NCBI RefSeq assembly: GCF_963558545.1
Contig: NZ_CAUWHO010000010.1
Location: 6,812 to 70,811 of the forward strand
Reading direction: 5' to 3'
Source: Tyzzerella sp963558545
GTDB taxonomy: Bacteria; Bacillota; Clostridia; Lachnospirales; CAG-274
DNA: 64,000 bases
Positions 34,323 to 42,801 of this stretch are shown piece by piece (position 1 is the stretch's first letter; every line of letters starts with the position of its first letter). Below the pieces are notes generated by a model. That model had not been told where the DNA came from and made no database searches. It was given only the letters and a program-made list of their open reading frames with translations. The position numbers were made by a program, and so were the translations under genes.

Positions 34323-35703
34323 TTTTGATATATTAAAAATGACATTAAAAAACCTAACGAAAAGAAAGCTTAGGACAGCACTTACTATACTAAGCGTTGT
34401 TATAGGTGCAAGCTCTATTATAATAATGGTATCTTTAGGTGTTGCATTAGATGAAAGCTTTGACAAACAAATAAAACAAATGGGAAATATAACTAATATA
34501 GAGGTTAATGCAAGTTATAACGGTAAAACGGACATAACATCAGATAATATAAATCAATTTAAAAAAATAGAAGGTGTTCAAGTAGTAACACCTATGGTAA
34601 GAAGTGATTTAAGGATATTAATAAATGGAGATAAGTATGTAGGCACTTTTAGCGTTATAGGTATAGACCCTGATGCTTCAGATTTGTTAGGGTATACAGC
34701 AATAGAAGGTAGGGGGTTAAATGCAGAAGATAGCGGAACATACAATTTGATAGCAAACCCTCTTATAGCATATGGTTTTGACAAAAAGGGGAAAGGACAA
34801 CCTTATTCAAAATTTATATATAGTGAAGAAGAAGTTACACCAGATATGCAAAAAATAGATATTTTAAACCAAAAGGTAACTATTACAACAGATAGGCTAT
34901 ATGGTGTTAGTAGAAAATATATTGGCAATGGCTCTGATACAAATAAAAATTTAAAACATAAAACATATAAAGCAAATATTGTAGGTATTGCTAATAAGCC
35001 ACAACTATATGATGATAATTACATTATAGTACCACTTGATACTTTAGAAAAAATAAAAAAAGATATAGAAAAAGTAAATTCTAACAATAGTGGTTCACCT
35101 AGTAATACACAAACAGGTTATCAATCAGTTATTGTAAAATGTGAAAGTATAGACAAAGTACAAGAAGTAATGGATAAATTAAAAGATATAGGAGAGTTTA
35201 ACGTATACTCTCCCATAGAATTTATTACTGCTTCCCAAAAAACTTATAGCAGTATACAAATATTATTAGGTGCTATAGGTGGTATATCTCTATTTATTGC
35301 AGCTATTGGTATAACTAACACTATGGTTATGGCAATATATGAAAGAACGAGAGAAATAGGTATAATGAAAGTAATAGGAGCAAGAGTTTTGGATATAAAA
35401 AAATTATTCCTATTAGAATCTATACTTATAGGCTTTTTAGGTGGAGCAGTAGGTGTTATATTTAGCTATTTAATATCCTTTGGGTTAAACAAGGGTGCAC
35501 CTTTTATAATGGAACTTATGGGTATTGGTGGTGGAATAGGTATAGCGCCTATTGGAGAAGAAACACTAAAAATATCTTCTATACCCCTTTGGCTTAGTGT
35601 AACATCATTAATATTTGCAAGTTTTATAGGTCTTATGGCAGGGTATTTCCCAGCTAGACGAGCTGTAAAAATAGAAGCATTAAAAGCTATAAAATCTGAA
35701 TAA
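34315..35703 (+). CDS. MacB/FtsX-type ABC transporter permease
   Basis: A 462-residue permease with one N-terminal membrane segment (about 20-42), a large extracellular MacB_PCD domain, and three C-terminal membrane segments with the FtsX motif IGITNTMVMAIYERTREIGIMKVIGA (about 340-365), ending GYFPARRAVKIEALKAIKSE. The ATG at 34315 follows AAGGAG; an earlier in-frame start at 34276 would add 13 residues without a site. It overlaps the surface protein gene by 8 bp. With the upstream ATPase it forms a MacB-like machine. Confidence 0.9.
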   Translation: MTNFDILKMTLKNLTKRKLRTALTILSVVIGASSIIIMVSLGVALDESFDKQIKQMGNITNIEVNASYNGKTDITSDNINQFKKIEGVQVVTPMVRSDLRILINGDKYVGTFSVIGIDPDASDLLGYTAIEGRGLNAEDSGTYNLIANPLIAYGFDKKGKGQPYSKFIYSEEEVTPDMQKIDILNQKVTITTDRLYGVSRKYIGNGSDTNKNLKHKTYKANIVGIANKPQLYDDNYIIVPLDTLEKIKKDIEKVNSNNSGSPSNTQTGYQSVIVKCESIDKVQEVMDKLKDIGEFNVYSPIEFITASQKTYSSIQILLGAIGGISLFIAAIGITNTMVMAIYERTREIGIMKVIGARVLDIKKLFLLESILIGFLGGAVGVIFSYLISFGLNKGAPFIMELMGIGGGIGIAPIGEETLKISSIPLWLSVTSLIFASFIGLMAGYFPARRAVKIEALKAIKSE

Positions 35704-35794
35704 ACATTAGTTTTAAATAATTAATATTTTAATGTATAAAATATGTCCTTTTATTTAAAAATATATAATATAAATATTTTTAAGGAGGATATAT

Positions 35795-36007
35795 ATGGAT
35801 AAAAAAGAAAGTTTTATTATTAAAGATGAAGAAGAAATGGGCAAATGTATTGATATATTAAAAGGTGAAGAAGAACTAATAAAAAATGGGCTATTAAGTA
35901 AATCAAAAGATGAATTATTAAATATGCTTAAATCTCACCCTAAATATAAAGAATGTTTGTCTAAACAAGAAATTATAGAAATATTAACAGACAATTTAAA
36001 TAACTAA
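35795..36007 (+). CDS. Small acidic protein of unknown function
   Basis: A 70-residue soluble protein rich in Glu and Lys, with predicted helices EEEMGKCIDILKGEEELIKNG and SKDELLNMLKSHPKYKECL; no known motif. The ATG follows a strong AAGGAGG site. It is 91 bp after the MacB-like permease gene and could be cotranscribed, but it shows no link to transport. It is followed by a hairpin that is duplicated on the other side of repeat element copy B. Confidence 0.65.
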   Translation: MDKKESFIIKDEEEMGKCIDILKGEEELIKNGLLSKSKDELLNMLKSHPKYKECLSKQEIIEILTDNLNN

Positions 36008-36036
36008 TAATCAAATTTTTTTTAATTGAAATAAAA

Positions 36037-36340
36037 AAGTGTATAGGTTAAATTTTTTAAGCCTATACACTTTATACTGTATATAAAATATTATTAGGTA
36101 AATTTTTTTTCATTTTTATCTCCTATGTTTATAGGAGATAAAAATTTTAATCACAATACGTGGCTTTGCCTCGAATTGTGTAAAAAGCTAGAGTTTAAGG
36201 GGCTTTAGCCCTTGTACGCAGAAATCAGCTTTTTTACCCTAGAGTATCTCAAAAAAATAAACTTGTTATTTTTTTGATTAGGTTGTGGACTTTTTCTACA
36301 ACCTTAAGTGTATAGGTTAAATTTTTAAGCCTATACACTT
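36037..36340 (+). mobile_element. Dispersed noncoding element, copy B (full length)
   Basis: A 233-bp core (36073-36305) flanked by near-perfect 36/35-bp direct repeats, 36037-36072 and 36306-36340. The repeat is itself a hairpin, AAGTGTATAGG / CCTATACACTT around TTAAATTTTTTAAG. The core begins ACTGTATATAAAATATTATT and contains hairpins ATCTCCTAT/ATAGGAGAT, CACAAT/ATTGTG around GGCTTTGCC, AAAAAGCT/AGCTTTTT enclosing GGGGCTTTAGCCC, and CAAAAAAATAA/TTATTTTTTTG, ending in AGGTTGT/ACAACCT. It aligns by eye along its length with copy C at 54.4 kb. No ORF. The right repeat encodes the last codons of the YcxB-like gene. Confidence 0.75.
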
Positions 36341-36817
36341 TTCTTTTATTAATTGTAAAAAATCTTCTAATGTAGCATCTATAAACGAATTTTGCTCTAT
36401 TATAATTGGTATTTTACCAGCCATTAATACATAACAAGTTTTAAGTTTGTATACTTTTGTTATTTGCTTATATTCAAAGGTAGTAGAAAAAGAACCCTCG
36501 TTAAAATATATTTTATCATCAAATGTGGTTATAGTTTTATATGTTTTATTATTATGTAATATTTTACCTTGTTTTTTTATTTGTTTATAAAGTAAAAAAG
36601 GTGTAATATAAGTGGTTAATAATAATACTATAAAAATTGCAAGGTATAAGCCTAATTGAAACGTATGGTTTTGTCTTATAGATAGTACAGATAATATAAA
36701 ACTTGCAAAACTAAAAAAAGTGCCGTAAATAAGTATATTTTTACAGGCAATCTTAACTATATATTCTTTTAAAATGTTATCATTAATTAAAAATTCGTTT
36801 TTTAGAATAATAATCAC
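36317..36817 (-). CDS. YcxB-like membrane protein (start uncertain)
   Basis: A protein of about 165 residues with two hydrophobic segments (about 30-50 and 57-80) followed by a PH-like YcxB domain (TTFDDKIYFNEGSFSTTFEYKQITKVYKLKTCY). The start is odd: AGGAG at 36819-36823 is followed by GTG one base later, too close, and then ATT ATT; no ATG, or other well-spaced GTG or TTG, occurs in frame. An ATT start near 36811-36814 would have sensible spacing. The last eight codons lie in the duplicated hairpin of repeat copy B. It begins just after the SRP RNA. Confidence 0.65.
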   Translation of the reverse strand: MIIILKNEFLINDNILKEYIVKIACKNILIYGTFFSFASFILSVLSIRQNHTFQLGLYLAIFIVLLLTTYITPFLLYKQIKKQGKILHNNKTYKTITTFDDKIYFNEGSFSTTFEYKQITKVYKLKTCYVLMAGKIPIIIEQNSFIDATLEDFLQLIKEKCIGLKI

Positions 36818-36831
36818 TCCTAAATATATAA

Positions 36832-37105
36832 AATCCCGTGCATCTATCTTCGACAGACTTCCCCTAGCGTTACCTGTATAGTTAGCTCAAACCCAGCACC
36901 CTTACGGCACATAGAAAATCTTGCTTAGTGCTGCTTCCGTCAAGACCTGACACGGTTCGCAAGCATCTATTGCGTAAGACTAAGTCGTCAACACCACTTT
37001 TACAGGGCAGACCTAAAAAAAGAAAGCCTTAGATAAGACATCGTCCCTACTATAGCGGATTGTAGGTTACAAGGCACCGCTACCTCCCCAACTAGCACGA
37101 GAAAC
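36832..37105 (-). ncRNA. ffs: SRP RNA, large Bacillus-type
   Basis: About 274 nt, close to the 270-nt Bacillus scRNA. On the minus strand the 5' part has the Alu-domain start TCTCGTGCTAGTTGGGGAGG with GGTGCCTTGTAACC. The S-domain tip carries the Ffh-binding core TGTCAGGTCTTGACGGAAGC, and the 3' part has GTAACGCTAGGGGAAG and ends TGCACGGG. Both ends pair to close the long rod. It forms the signal recognition particle with Ffh. The next gene downstream starts within 20 bp of its 3' end. The surrounding 36.82-37.19 kb contains no protein gene. Confidence 0.93.
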
Positions 37106-37187
37106 TTTAAAACATAATAATATGTTTATATTATATAGGTTGTTAGTTAATTTGTCAATGTTAAAATATTTTTAAAATAGTACAATT

Positions 37188-37832
37188 TTAAACAATTAAT
37201 TCTCTAAAGTCGGTAATATATTCATCGCTTTCTTTTATAAGCTCTTCTATATTTTCTACGCTATTTTTATCGTATACTGCATATACTCTCATACCAGCTT
37301 TTTTAGCCCCTTTAACAGCTTCTATAATATCTTCAAAAACAATAATGTCTTTACTATCTAGTTTTAAATTTTTTGCACAAAGCTCATATATATCAGGGTA
37401 GTTTTTTCCTCTATCTACATATGTAGAATCTACTATAGTATCAAAAAAGTCATATATATTATTAGCTTTTAGGCAAACTTCATAAAGATTTTTTTCACAA
37501 GCTGTTGCAACACCCATTTTTATATTATGTTTTTTTAAAAATAACAGATATTCATAAACACCTTTTTTTAGAGTAACATTATTTTTGTATTCATCATAGG
37601 CTATATCTTTCCATTGTTCTATAATTTCTTGTATGCTATTGTCTATGCCACATATTTTTTTTGTATATTCTGCTGCCTCTAAAAGAGTCATACTTTTAAT
37701 ATTATATTCATAGTCAAAGGGTAAAGTTAAATTTTGTTTTTCAAAAAATACTTTATCTACTTTTTTCCATACGTGTAAAGAATCTAATATAGTACCATCT
37801 AAATCGAATATAACACCTTTATAATCTATCAT
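37188..37832 (-). CDS. HAD superfamily phosphatase
   Basis: A 214-residue haloacid-dehalogenase-type hydrolase of the beta-phosphoglucomutase-like class. Motif I FDLDGTILDS (about 9-18) has the nucleophile Asp and the acid/base Asp; motif II is VATACE, motif III is a Lys in RGKNYPDIY, and motif IV IVFEDIIEAVKGAKKAGM has the acidic pair. A helical cap lies between motif I and II. Substrate unknown. It is 10 bp downstream of tadA and shares its transcript. Confidence 0.88.
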   Translation of the reverse strand: MIDYKGVIFDLDGTILDSLHVWKKVDKVFFEKQNLTLPFDYEYNIKSMTLLEAAEYTKKICGIDNSIQEIIEQWKDIAYDEYKNNVTLKKGVYEYLLFLKKHNIKMGVATACEKNLYEVCLKANNIYDFFDTIVDSTYVDRGKNYPDIYELCAKNLKLDSKDIIVFEDIIEAVKGAKKAGMRVYAVYDKNSVENIEELIKESDEYITDFRELIV

Positions 37833-37842
37833 TAATATTATC

Positions 37843-38292
37843 CTACTTTCTTAATTTTTTAAAAAATTTTTTCATTAACATACTACAATCTTCAGATAAT
37901 ATACCATCTATTATTTCAACTGTATGGTTAAAATTTTTATTATCTAAAAGGTTTAATATAGAGCCACAGCAACCAGCTTTATTATTTTTTGTAGCAAATA
38001 CAACTCTATCTATCCTAGACTGTAAAATGGCACCAGCACACATAGGACAAGGCTCTACGGTTACAAATAATGTACAACCTTCTAACCTCCAATCTCCTAT
38101 TATGTTGCAAGCTTTATCTATTGCTATTATTTCTGCGTGCTTTAAAGAATTTTTTTCGATATTTCTTTTATTATATCCTCTGGATATTATGCTATTATTA
38201 TAAACAATAACACACCCTATAGGAACTTCATTTATATTATATGCTTTAATAGCTTCTTTGTAAGCTTCTTTCATAAAAAAATTATAGTCCAC
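37843..38292 (-). CDS. tadA: tRNA-specific adenosine deaminase
   Basis: Deaminates A34 to inosine in tRNA-Arg(ACG). The 149-residue protein has the zinc deaminase motif HAEIIAIDKA (about 53-62) and PCPMCAGAILQSRI (about 82-95), with the C-terminal extension typical of TadA. The window also holds a tRNA-Leu with an AAG anticodon, a possible second substrate. It lies 48 bp downstream of the HD-GYP gene end, with a hairpin between, and upstream of the HAD gene. The nearby SRP RNA matches the common tadA-ffs neighbourhood. Confidence 0.92.
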   Translation of the reverse strand: MDYNFFMKEAYKEAIKAYNINEVPIGCVIVYNNSIISRGYNKRNIEKNSLKHAEIIAIDKACNIIGDWRLEGCTLFVTVEPCPMCAGAILQSRIDRVVFATKNNKAGCCGSILNLLDNKNFNHTVEIIDGILSEDCSMLMKKFFKKLRK

Positions 38293-38319
38293 TTTTACAC
38301 CTTCTTTTATGTAAATATA

Positions 38320-38343
38320 AAAAGCAAGGTATTTCCTTGCTTA
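38320..38343 (-). terminator. Terminator at the end of the HD-GYP gene
   Basis: Stem AAGCAAGG / CCTTGCTT overlapping the HD-GYP stop codon, with an adjacent run TTTATATTTAC on the minus strand. Confidence 0.65.
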
Positions 38344-39438
38344 TAATATGTGTTTTATATATAAATCTTTTTCTTGAGATAAATCTATAAAGTCTTCACA
38401 GCATTTTACAATAGGTTTAGATAAATTTGCTTGATTTATAAACACTACCTCAGCTTTTCTACCGTCTGATAGCATAACTTGGCTACCTACATAAGTATAT
38501 ACAATGTTTTGTAAAAATGCCAAAAGAAGAGGTGTGTCTAACAGTTCATAGCTATTTTGTTCAAAATTTCTTATAACTTCAAAAGGACATATTTTTGGTC
38601 TATATACCCTATCTGCTGTCATAGCTTCGTATATATCACATATAGCAATTATTTTAGCAGTTGAAGATATTTTGTTATTTGTTAAGCCTAAAGGATAGCC
38701 AGAGCCATCTATTTTTTCGTGATGCATTAATACGCCTAATTTAATTTCTTCTGGTATATTTAAGTTTTTAACTATATTATACCCTAAGTATGCGTGTTTT
38801 TTGATATGGTCATATTCTACTTCTGTAAGTTTTTCTGGTTTTTTTATAATGTTTTCATCAACTTGAGTTTTGCCTATATCGTGTAATATACCAGCAACTG
38901 TAAGTATTTTTAAATCATCTCCAGAATAACCTAGCCATAAGCCAAAAAGGTTACATATAAGGCTAACATTTAAACAGTGAGCATATGTGTGTATATCCTG
39001 GGATTTTAGATGACCTAAATAAGAAAAAACATCATTTTTACAGTTTACACTATCTACTATATCTATAACCATAGAATAAAGGTTATCTATTTCAACCCCA
39101 ACACCCTTTCCTATAGCTATAAATTGATTTTCTAGTTTTTCTATTTTATCTTCATAGACTTTTTTAAACTGTTTAAATTCTTTTCTATCTTCAATTTTTT
39201 CACATTCTTTATTTTCTAATAAAACATCTTCGTCAAAAGAATCATTAATATTATCATCTTTTTCAAATATAGTTATATATTTTATACCCATATCTTTTAA
39301 TTTATTGTAATTAATATCACTAATCATAGTATTTTTAGCTAGTATTATATTACCAGAATTTGATACAACATTTTTAGCTAAAATCATATTAGGCTTTGCA
39401 TCTGAAATATTTATTTTTTTAGTATTTAAGTTATACAT
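38341..39438 (-). CDS. HD-GYP domain protein (probable cyclic di-GMP phosphodiesterase)
   Basis: A 365-residue cytoplasmic protein. The N-terminal third has a small beta-rich domain (PNMILAKNVVSNSGNIILAKNT) often found before HD-GYP domains. The HD-GYP domain (about 155-330) carries HTYAHCLNVSLI, HDIGKTQVDENIIKKP, HHEKIDGSGYP and DIYEAMTADRVYR. All metal-binding residues and the GYP signature are present, so activity against cyclic di-GMP is likely. The ATG at 39438 follows AAAGGCGG; the TTG at 39444 lies inside the spacer. No diguanylate cyclase is in the window. Confidence 0.9.
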   Translation of the reverse strand: MYNLNTKKINISDAKPNMILAKNVVSNSGNIILAKNTMISDINYNKLKDMGIKYITIFEKDDNINDSFDEDVLLENKECEKIEDRKEFKQFKKVYEDKIEKLENQFIAIGKGVGVEIDNLYSMVIDIVDSVNCKNDVFSYLGHLKSQDIHTYAHCLNVSLICNLFGLWLGYSGDDLKILTVAGILHDIGKTQVDENIIKKPEKLTEVEYDHIKKHAYLGYNIVKNLNIPEEIKLGVLMHHEKIDGSGYPLGLTNNKISSTAKIIAICDIYEAMTADRVYRPKICPFEVIRNFEQNSYELLDTPLLLAFLQNIVYTYVGSQVMLSDGRKAEVVFINQANLSKPIVKCCEDFIDLSQEKDLYIKHIL

Positions 39439-39518
39439 AAGCAACCGCCTTTCTTAAAATTTAAAGTATATATTTTAAATTTTAAATTTAAAAATTTAAA
39501 AATTTATTCGTTTATTAT

Positions 39519-39548
39519 AGTATAACATTAAAGTATAGTATTAAGCAA
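39519..39548 (-). promoter_or_regulatory. Possible HD-GYP promoter
   Basis: Minus-strand TTGCTT (39543-39548), 18-bp spacer, TATACT (39519-39524). The spacer before the gene has repeated AAATTTAAA palindromes at 39.46-39.50 kb. Confidence 0.45.
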
Positions 39549-39651
39549 TAGTATATATATAAATTATAGCATAAAAATTTTTAATTTTATATAGAAATTG
39601 TATAAAATATATTGTATTATATATAATATACAATTTTTAGGAGGTGTTTTT

Positions 39652-40812
39652 ATAAAATCTCAAAACTTTATAAAAAATAACAAAAAATACTTTAAGCTTG
39701 GATTATGCTTAATCTTAGTAGCTATAATAACTATAATTTTTTATCGTTCTTCTTCAAAGTTAGACATTTCTGTTACAATAAAAGAGGCTAAAGATATTTT
39801 AGCGCCTTTTATATACGGTATAGGTATAGCATATATATTAAACTCTAGTTTAAAATTTTTAGAAAATAAGATATTATCTAAAATAAGATATTTAGATAAT
39901 AGGAAAAAACTAAAAAGAGGAATTTCTATAACTACAGCTTATGTTATATTATTTAGCTTTTTAATATGGCTTATAAGTTATCTTATACCAGAAATACGAA
40001 AAAGCATAATAGATGTATCCGATTATTTTAAAACATTTGATACAAATGCATTTGATAAAATGTTAAAAGAAAATATCCCAATAGATGACACTGTAATATC
40101 AGAAGTATTTGTATACATTCAAAATTTTTTAATGGGATTTATAGAGCAATTTCCATATTATATAAAGAGGATATTATCAAGTACACTTAATATAGCATCT
40201 ATTTTATTAAATGTAGTATTAGGCATAGTTATATCAATTTATATATTATTTGACAAAGAAGCTATAGGAGAAAGAAGCAGAAAAATAGTTTGTGCTATAT
40301 TACCTAAAAGAGCATCAGAAAATTTAATACAATTTTGCAAAGAATCTAACAATACATTTGAAAAATTTTTTGTAGGAAAAATAATAGACTCTACAATAAT
40401 AGGTATTATATTTTTTGTAGGTGCAACTATACTAAAAGCACCATTTGCAATGCTTTTAAGTATAATAATAGGTGTTACTAATATGATACCATTTTTTGGT
40501 CCATTTATTGGAGCAGTTCCTGTTATATTTATTACATTAATATTTGATATAGCAAATCCTTTAAAAGCTTTATGGATATTAATATTTATACTTTTATTAC
40601 AACAATTTGACGGTAATATTTTAGGTCCTAAAATTTTAGGAGATTCTATTGGTATAAAGCCTATAGGTATTATATTTTCAATAATTGTAGGGGGGGCAAT
40701 ATTTGGACCACCAGGAATGTTTTTTGGTGTACCAATATTTGCCGTTATATTTTCCACATTTAATCGTTTTGTAGATAGAAGATATGATAAAAAATATGGT
40801 GGTGAAAAATAA
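39652..40812 (+). CDS. AI-2E family transporter (apparent ATA start)
   Basis: A membrane protein of about 386 residues with eight segments in the PerM/AI-2E arrangement and the signature GVTNMIPFFGPFIGAVPVIFI (about 285-305). Members export quorum signals or act as Na+/Li+-H+ antiporters. A perfect AGGAGG lies at 39639-39644, in frame with the protein. The only codon at correct spacing is ATA at 39652. The next in-frame upstream initiator is TTG at 39598, before the AGGAGG and without its own site. It overlaps the next gene by one base. Confidence 0.85.
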   Translation: MKSQNFIKNNKKYFKLGLCLILVAIITIIFYRSSSKLDISVTIKEAKDILAPFIYGIGIAYILNSSLKFLENKILSKIRYLDNRKKLKRGISITTAYVILFSFLIWLISYLIPEIRKSIIDVSDYFKTFDTNAFDKMLKENIPIDDTVISEVFVYIQNFLMGFIEQFPYYIKRILSSTLNIASILLNVVLGIVISIYILFDKEAIGERSRKIVCAILPKRASENLIQFCKESNNTFEKFFVGKIIDSTIIGIIFFVGATILKAPFAMLLSIIIGVTNMIPFFGPFIGAVPVIFITLIFDIANPLKALWILIFILLLQQFDGNILGPKILGDSIGIKPIGIIFSIIVGGAIFGPPGMFFGVPIFAVIFSTFNRFVDRRYDKKYGGEK

Positions 40813-41798
40813 TGAATTATCCTAAAAATGCAAATGTATTTATGTTTATATTAATGATATTTTTTATATTTATGGGAAATGGAATATCCTTTTTAATTTC
40901 TAGGTTATACCCAGATTTACTATCGCAAGAAAATATATGGATATCTCAAAGTATTTTTTCTACTGTTTGTCTTGTAGGCCCTATTATCTTATATGTTATT
41001 GTAAAGAGGATAAAAATTAAAGATGTTATACCATTAAAGCCGTTGTCAATAAAAAATTTTTTTATATTAATATTTATAGCTTTTGCAATACAACCAATGT
41101 TACAATTAATAGGGTTTATTACTAATATTTTTCATAAAGATGAAATATCAGATGTTATATACTCATTTTCTAGTTTAGGGCTTCCTAAGGCCTTGTTTTC
41201 TGTAGCAATAGTTCCTGCTATAACAGAAGAATTAGCTTTTAGAGGTGTTATATTAACAGGCTATAAAAAAACAGGAGTATTAGTTGCCGTATTAATGTCT
41301 AGCATTTATTTTGGAATGATACATTTTACTATTACACAACTTTTTTACACAGTGGTAGCAGGTATAATATTTGCTATTGCTGTAAAAGTAACAAAGTCTA
41401 TATATGCAGGGATATTAATGCACTTTGTACTTAATGGGACACAAATAACAATGGCTTATTTTTTGATAAAATATCAAAGTATACAAAGCAAACTAACTGG
41501 TAGTGAATATAATATTTTGGAGCAAGCACAAAATCAATTATCAAATCCCATAGGCATTTTTATACAACTATTGGCTGTTTTTATACAGTTTATGTCTTCT
41601 ATACCTTTTCTTATATTAGCAGTATTTTTATTTGTAAGGGTTAATAGAAAAGAAATAGATACGTTGATACAAGAAAATAAACAATTAAAAAATAACCAAG
41701 ATAAAACAAATATTTTTACTACATTTTTTTATGTAAATATATTAGTATATTTATCCTTTATGGTACTATCTACAATTTTAAAAAAAATATATATGTAG
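40812..41798 (+). CDS. CPBP family intramembrane metalloprotease
   Basis: A 328-residue membrane protein with about eight segments. Motif 1 EELAFRGVILTGY (about 137-149), motif 2 with SIYFGMIHF (about 165-173), and a third conserved His in AGILMHFVLNG form the glutamate/histidine active site of the Abi/CPBP (Rce1-like) family. Bacterial members may cleave prenylated or small peptide substrates or give bacteriocin immunity. TAATG coupling joins it to the AI-2E gene. A long terminator follows. Its substrate is unknown. Confidence 0.87.
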   Translation: MNYPKNANVFMFILMIFFIFMGNGISFLISRLYPDLLSQENIWISQSIFSTVCLVGPIILYVIVKRIKIKDVIPLKPLSIKNFFILIFIAFAIQPMLQLIGFITNIFHKDEISDVIYSFSSLGLPKALFSVAIVPAITEELAFRGVILTGYKKTGVLVAVLMSSIYFGMIHFTITQLFYTVVAGIIFAIAVKVTKSIYAGILMHFVLNGTQITMAYFLIKYQSIQSKLTGSEYNILEQAQNQLSNPIGIFIQLLAVFIQFMSSIPFLILAVFLFVRVNRKEIDTLIQENKQLKNNQDKTNIFTTFFYVNILVYLSFMVLSTILKKIYM

Positions 41799-41812
41799 AT
41801 AACTATTTAAGT

Positions 41813-41860
41813 AAAAAATAAAACAGATATGGAATTTAATCCTATCTGTTTTATTTTTTA
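41813..41860. terminator. Bidirectional terminator
   Basis: AAAAAATAAAACAGATA / TATCTGTTTTATTTTTT stem between the CPBP gene and the convergent cheV. Confidence 0.85.
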
Positions 41861-41886
41861 GATATAAATGCTTTACTGTAATTTTA

Positions 41887-42801
41887 TTACAGAATATGTT
41901 TATCTATAAGGTTTACAAGATTAGCAATTTCTGGCTTAGTTATTTGAGCAGTAGCACCTAATCTTTCTCCTTTTAATCTCATTTCATCGTTTATAAGGGA
42001 AGAGAAAATAATAACTGGTATATGTTTAAGCTCATCATCATCTCTAATAAATTTTAAAAGTCTATGCCCGTCCATTTTAGGCATTTCAATATCTGTAACA
42101 ATACAAGCTACCTTATCTTCAATAGGGCCTGGTTGGTTTTTATATTCTTGTAAAGTTTCCCAAGCATCTTTACCATCTGAGCACATAGTTGTATTTGTAT
42201 ATTGAGATTTATGAAGACATTCTATTAAAAGTTTTTCTAATAGAGGAGAGTCTTCTGCTAAAAGTATAGGCTTAGTAGAGTTTTTACGTTCTCCAAGCTT
42301 ATCAAGGTCTGATACTTGTATACTTTTATCTGGACTAATATCTGCAAGTATTTTTTCAAAGTCTAATATAGTTATAAGTCTATCTTTTACTCTGGCTATA
42401 CCTGTTGCAAGGCCTTCTTCCCCACTATATATAGTAGTATCTGGTTTTTCTATGTTTTCCCAAGATATACGGTGTATTTCTTCTACTGTATGCACGTGAA
42501 AAGCAGTATATACATTATTAAATATAGTTATAATAAATATATCTCTAGTCGGGTCTTCTGTTGATGGTAACCCCATATATTTTGGCAAATCTATTACAGT
42601 CATTATTTCATCTCTAGGCTTAAAAACACCTTCTACATAAGGGCTAGAATTAGGCATTACTGTAGCAGCAGTATATTTCATAATTTCTAGTATTTTAGCA
42701 ACATTTATACCAAAATGACTACCTGCTATAGTAAATTCCATAAGCTCAAGCTCGTTAGTACCACTTTCTAAAAGAATTTTTGGCTTTAATATGTTATTCA
42801 A
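41887..42801 (-). CDS. cheV: Chemotaxis protein CheV
   Basis: A 304-residue coupling protein with an N-terminal CheW domain (about 15-160: LMEFTIAGSHFGINVAKILEI, VFKPRDEIMTVIDLPKYMG) and a C-terminal receiver domain (about 175-304: ILLAEDSPLLEKLL, phospho-acceptor Asp in ACIVTDIEMPKMDGH, and Lys in ITKPE). It links chemoreceptors to CheA and adapts through receiver phosphorylation. The TTG start follows AGGAGG. No other chemotaxis or flagellar genes are in the window, so this is a stand-alone copy. Confidence 0.92.
   Translation of the reverse strand: MNNILKPKILLESGTNELELMEFTIAGSHFGINVAKILEIMKYTAATVMPNSSPYVEGVFKPRDEIMTVIDLPKYMGLPSTEDPTRDIFIITIFNNVYTAFHVHTVEEIHRISWENIEKPDTTIYSGEEGLATGIARVKDRLITILDFEKILADISPDKSIQVSDLDKLGERKNSTKPILLAEDSPLLEKLLIECLHKSQYTNTTMCSDGKDAWETLQEYKNQPGPIEDKVACIVTDIEMPKMDGHRLLKFIRDDDELKHIPVIIFSSLINDEMRLKGERLGATAQITKPEIANLVNLIDKHIL

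Noticed and set aside
36073..36305. Group II intron, CRISPR array or known riboswitch
   Set aside because: No reverse transcriptase or domain V-like hairpin, no regular repeat-spacer pattern, and it sits downstream of genes, not upstream; I could not match it to a known RNA class.
39445..39510. Clustered AAATTTAAA palindromes as an operator
   Set aside because: Sequence is too simple and AT-rich to distinguish from chance.
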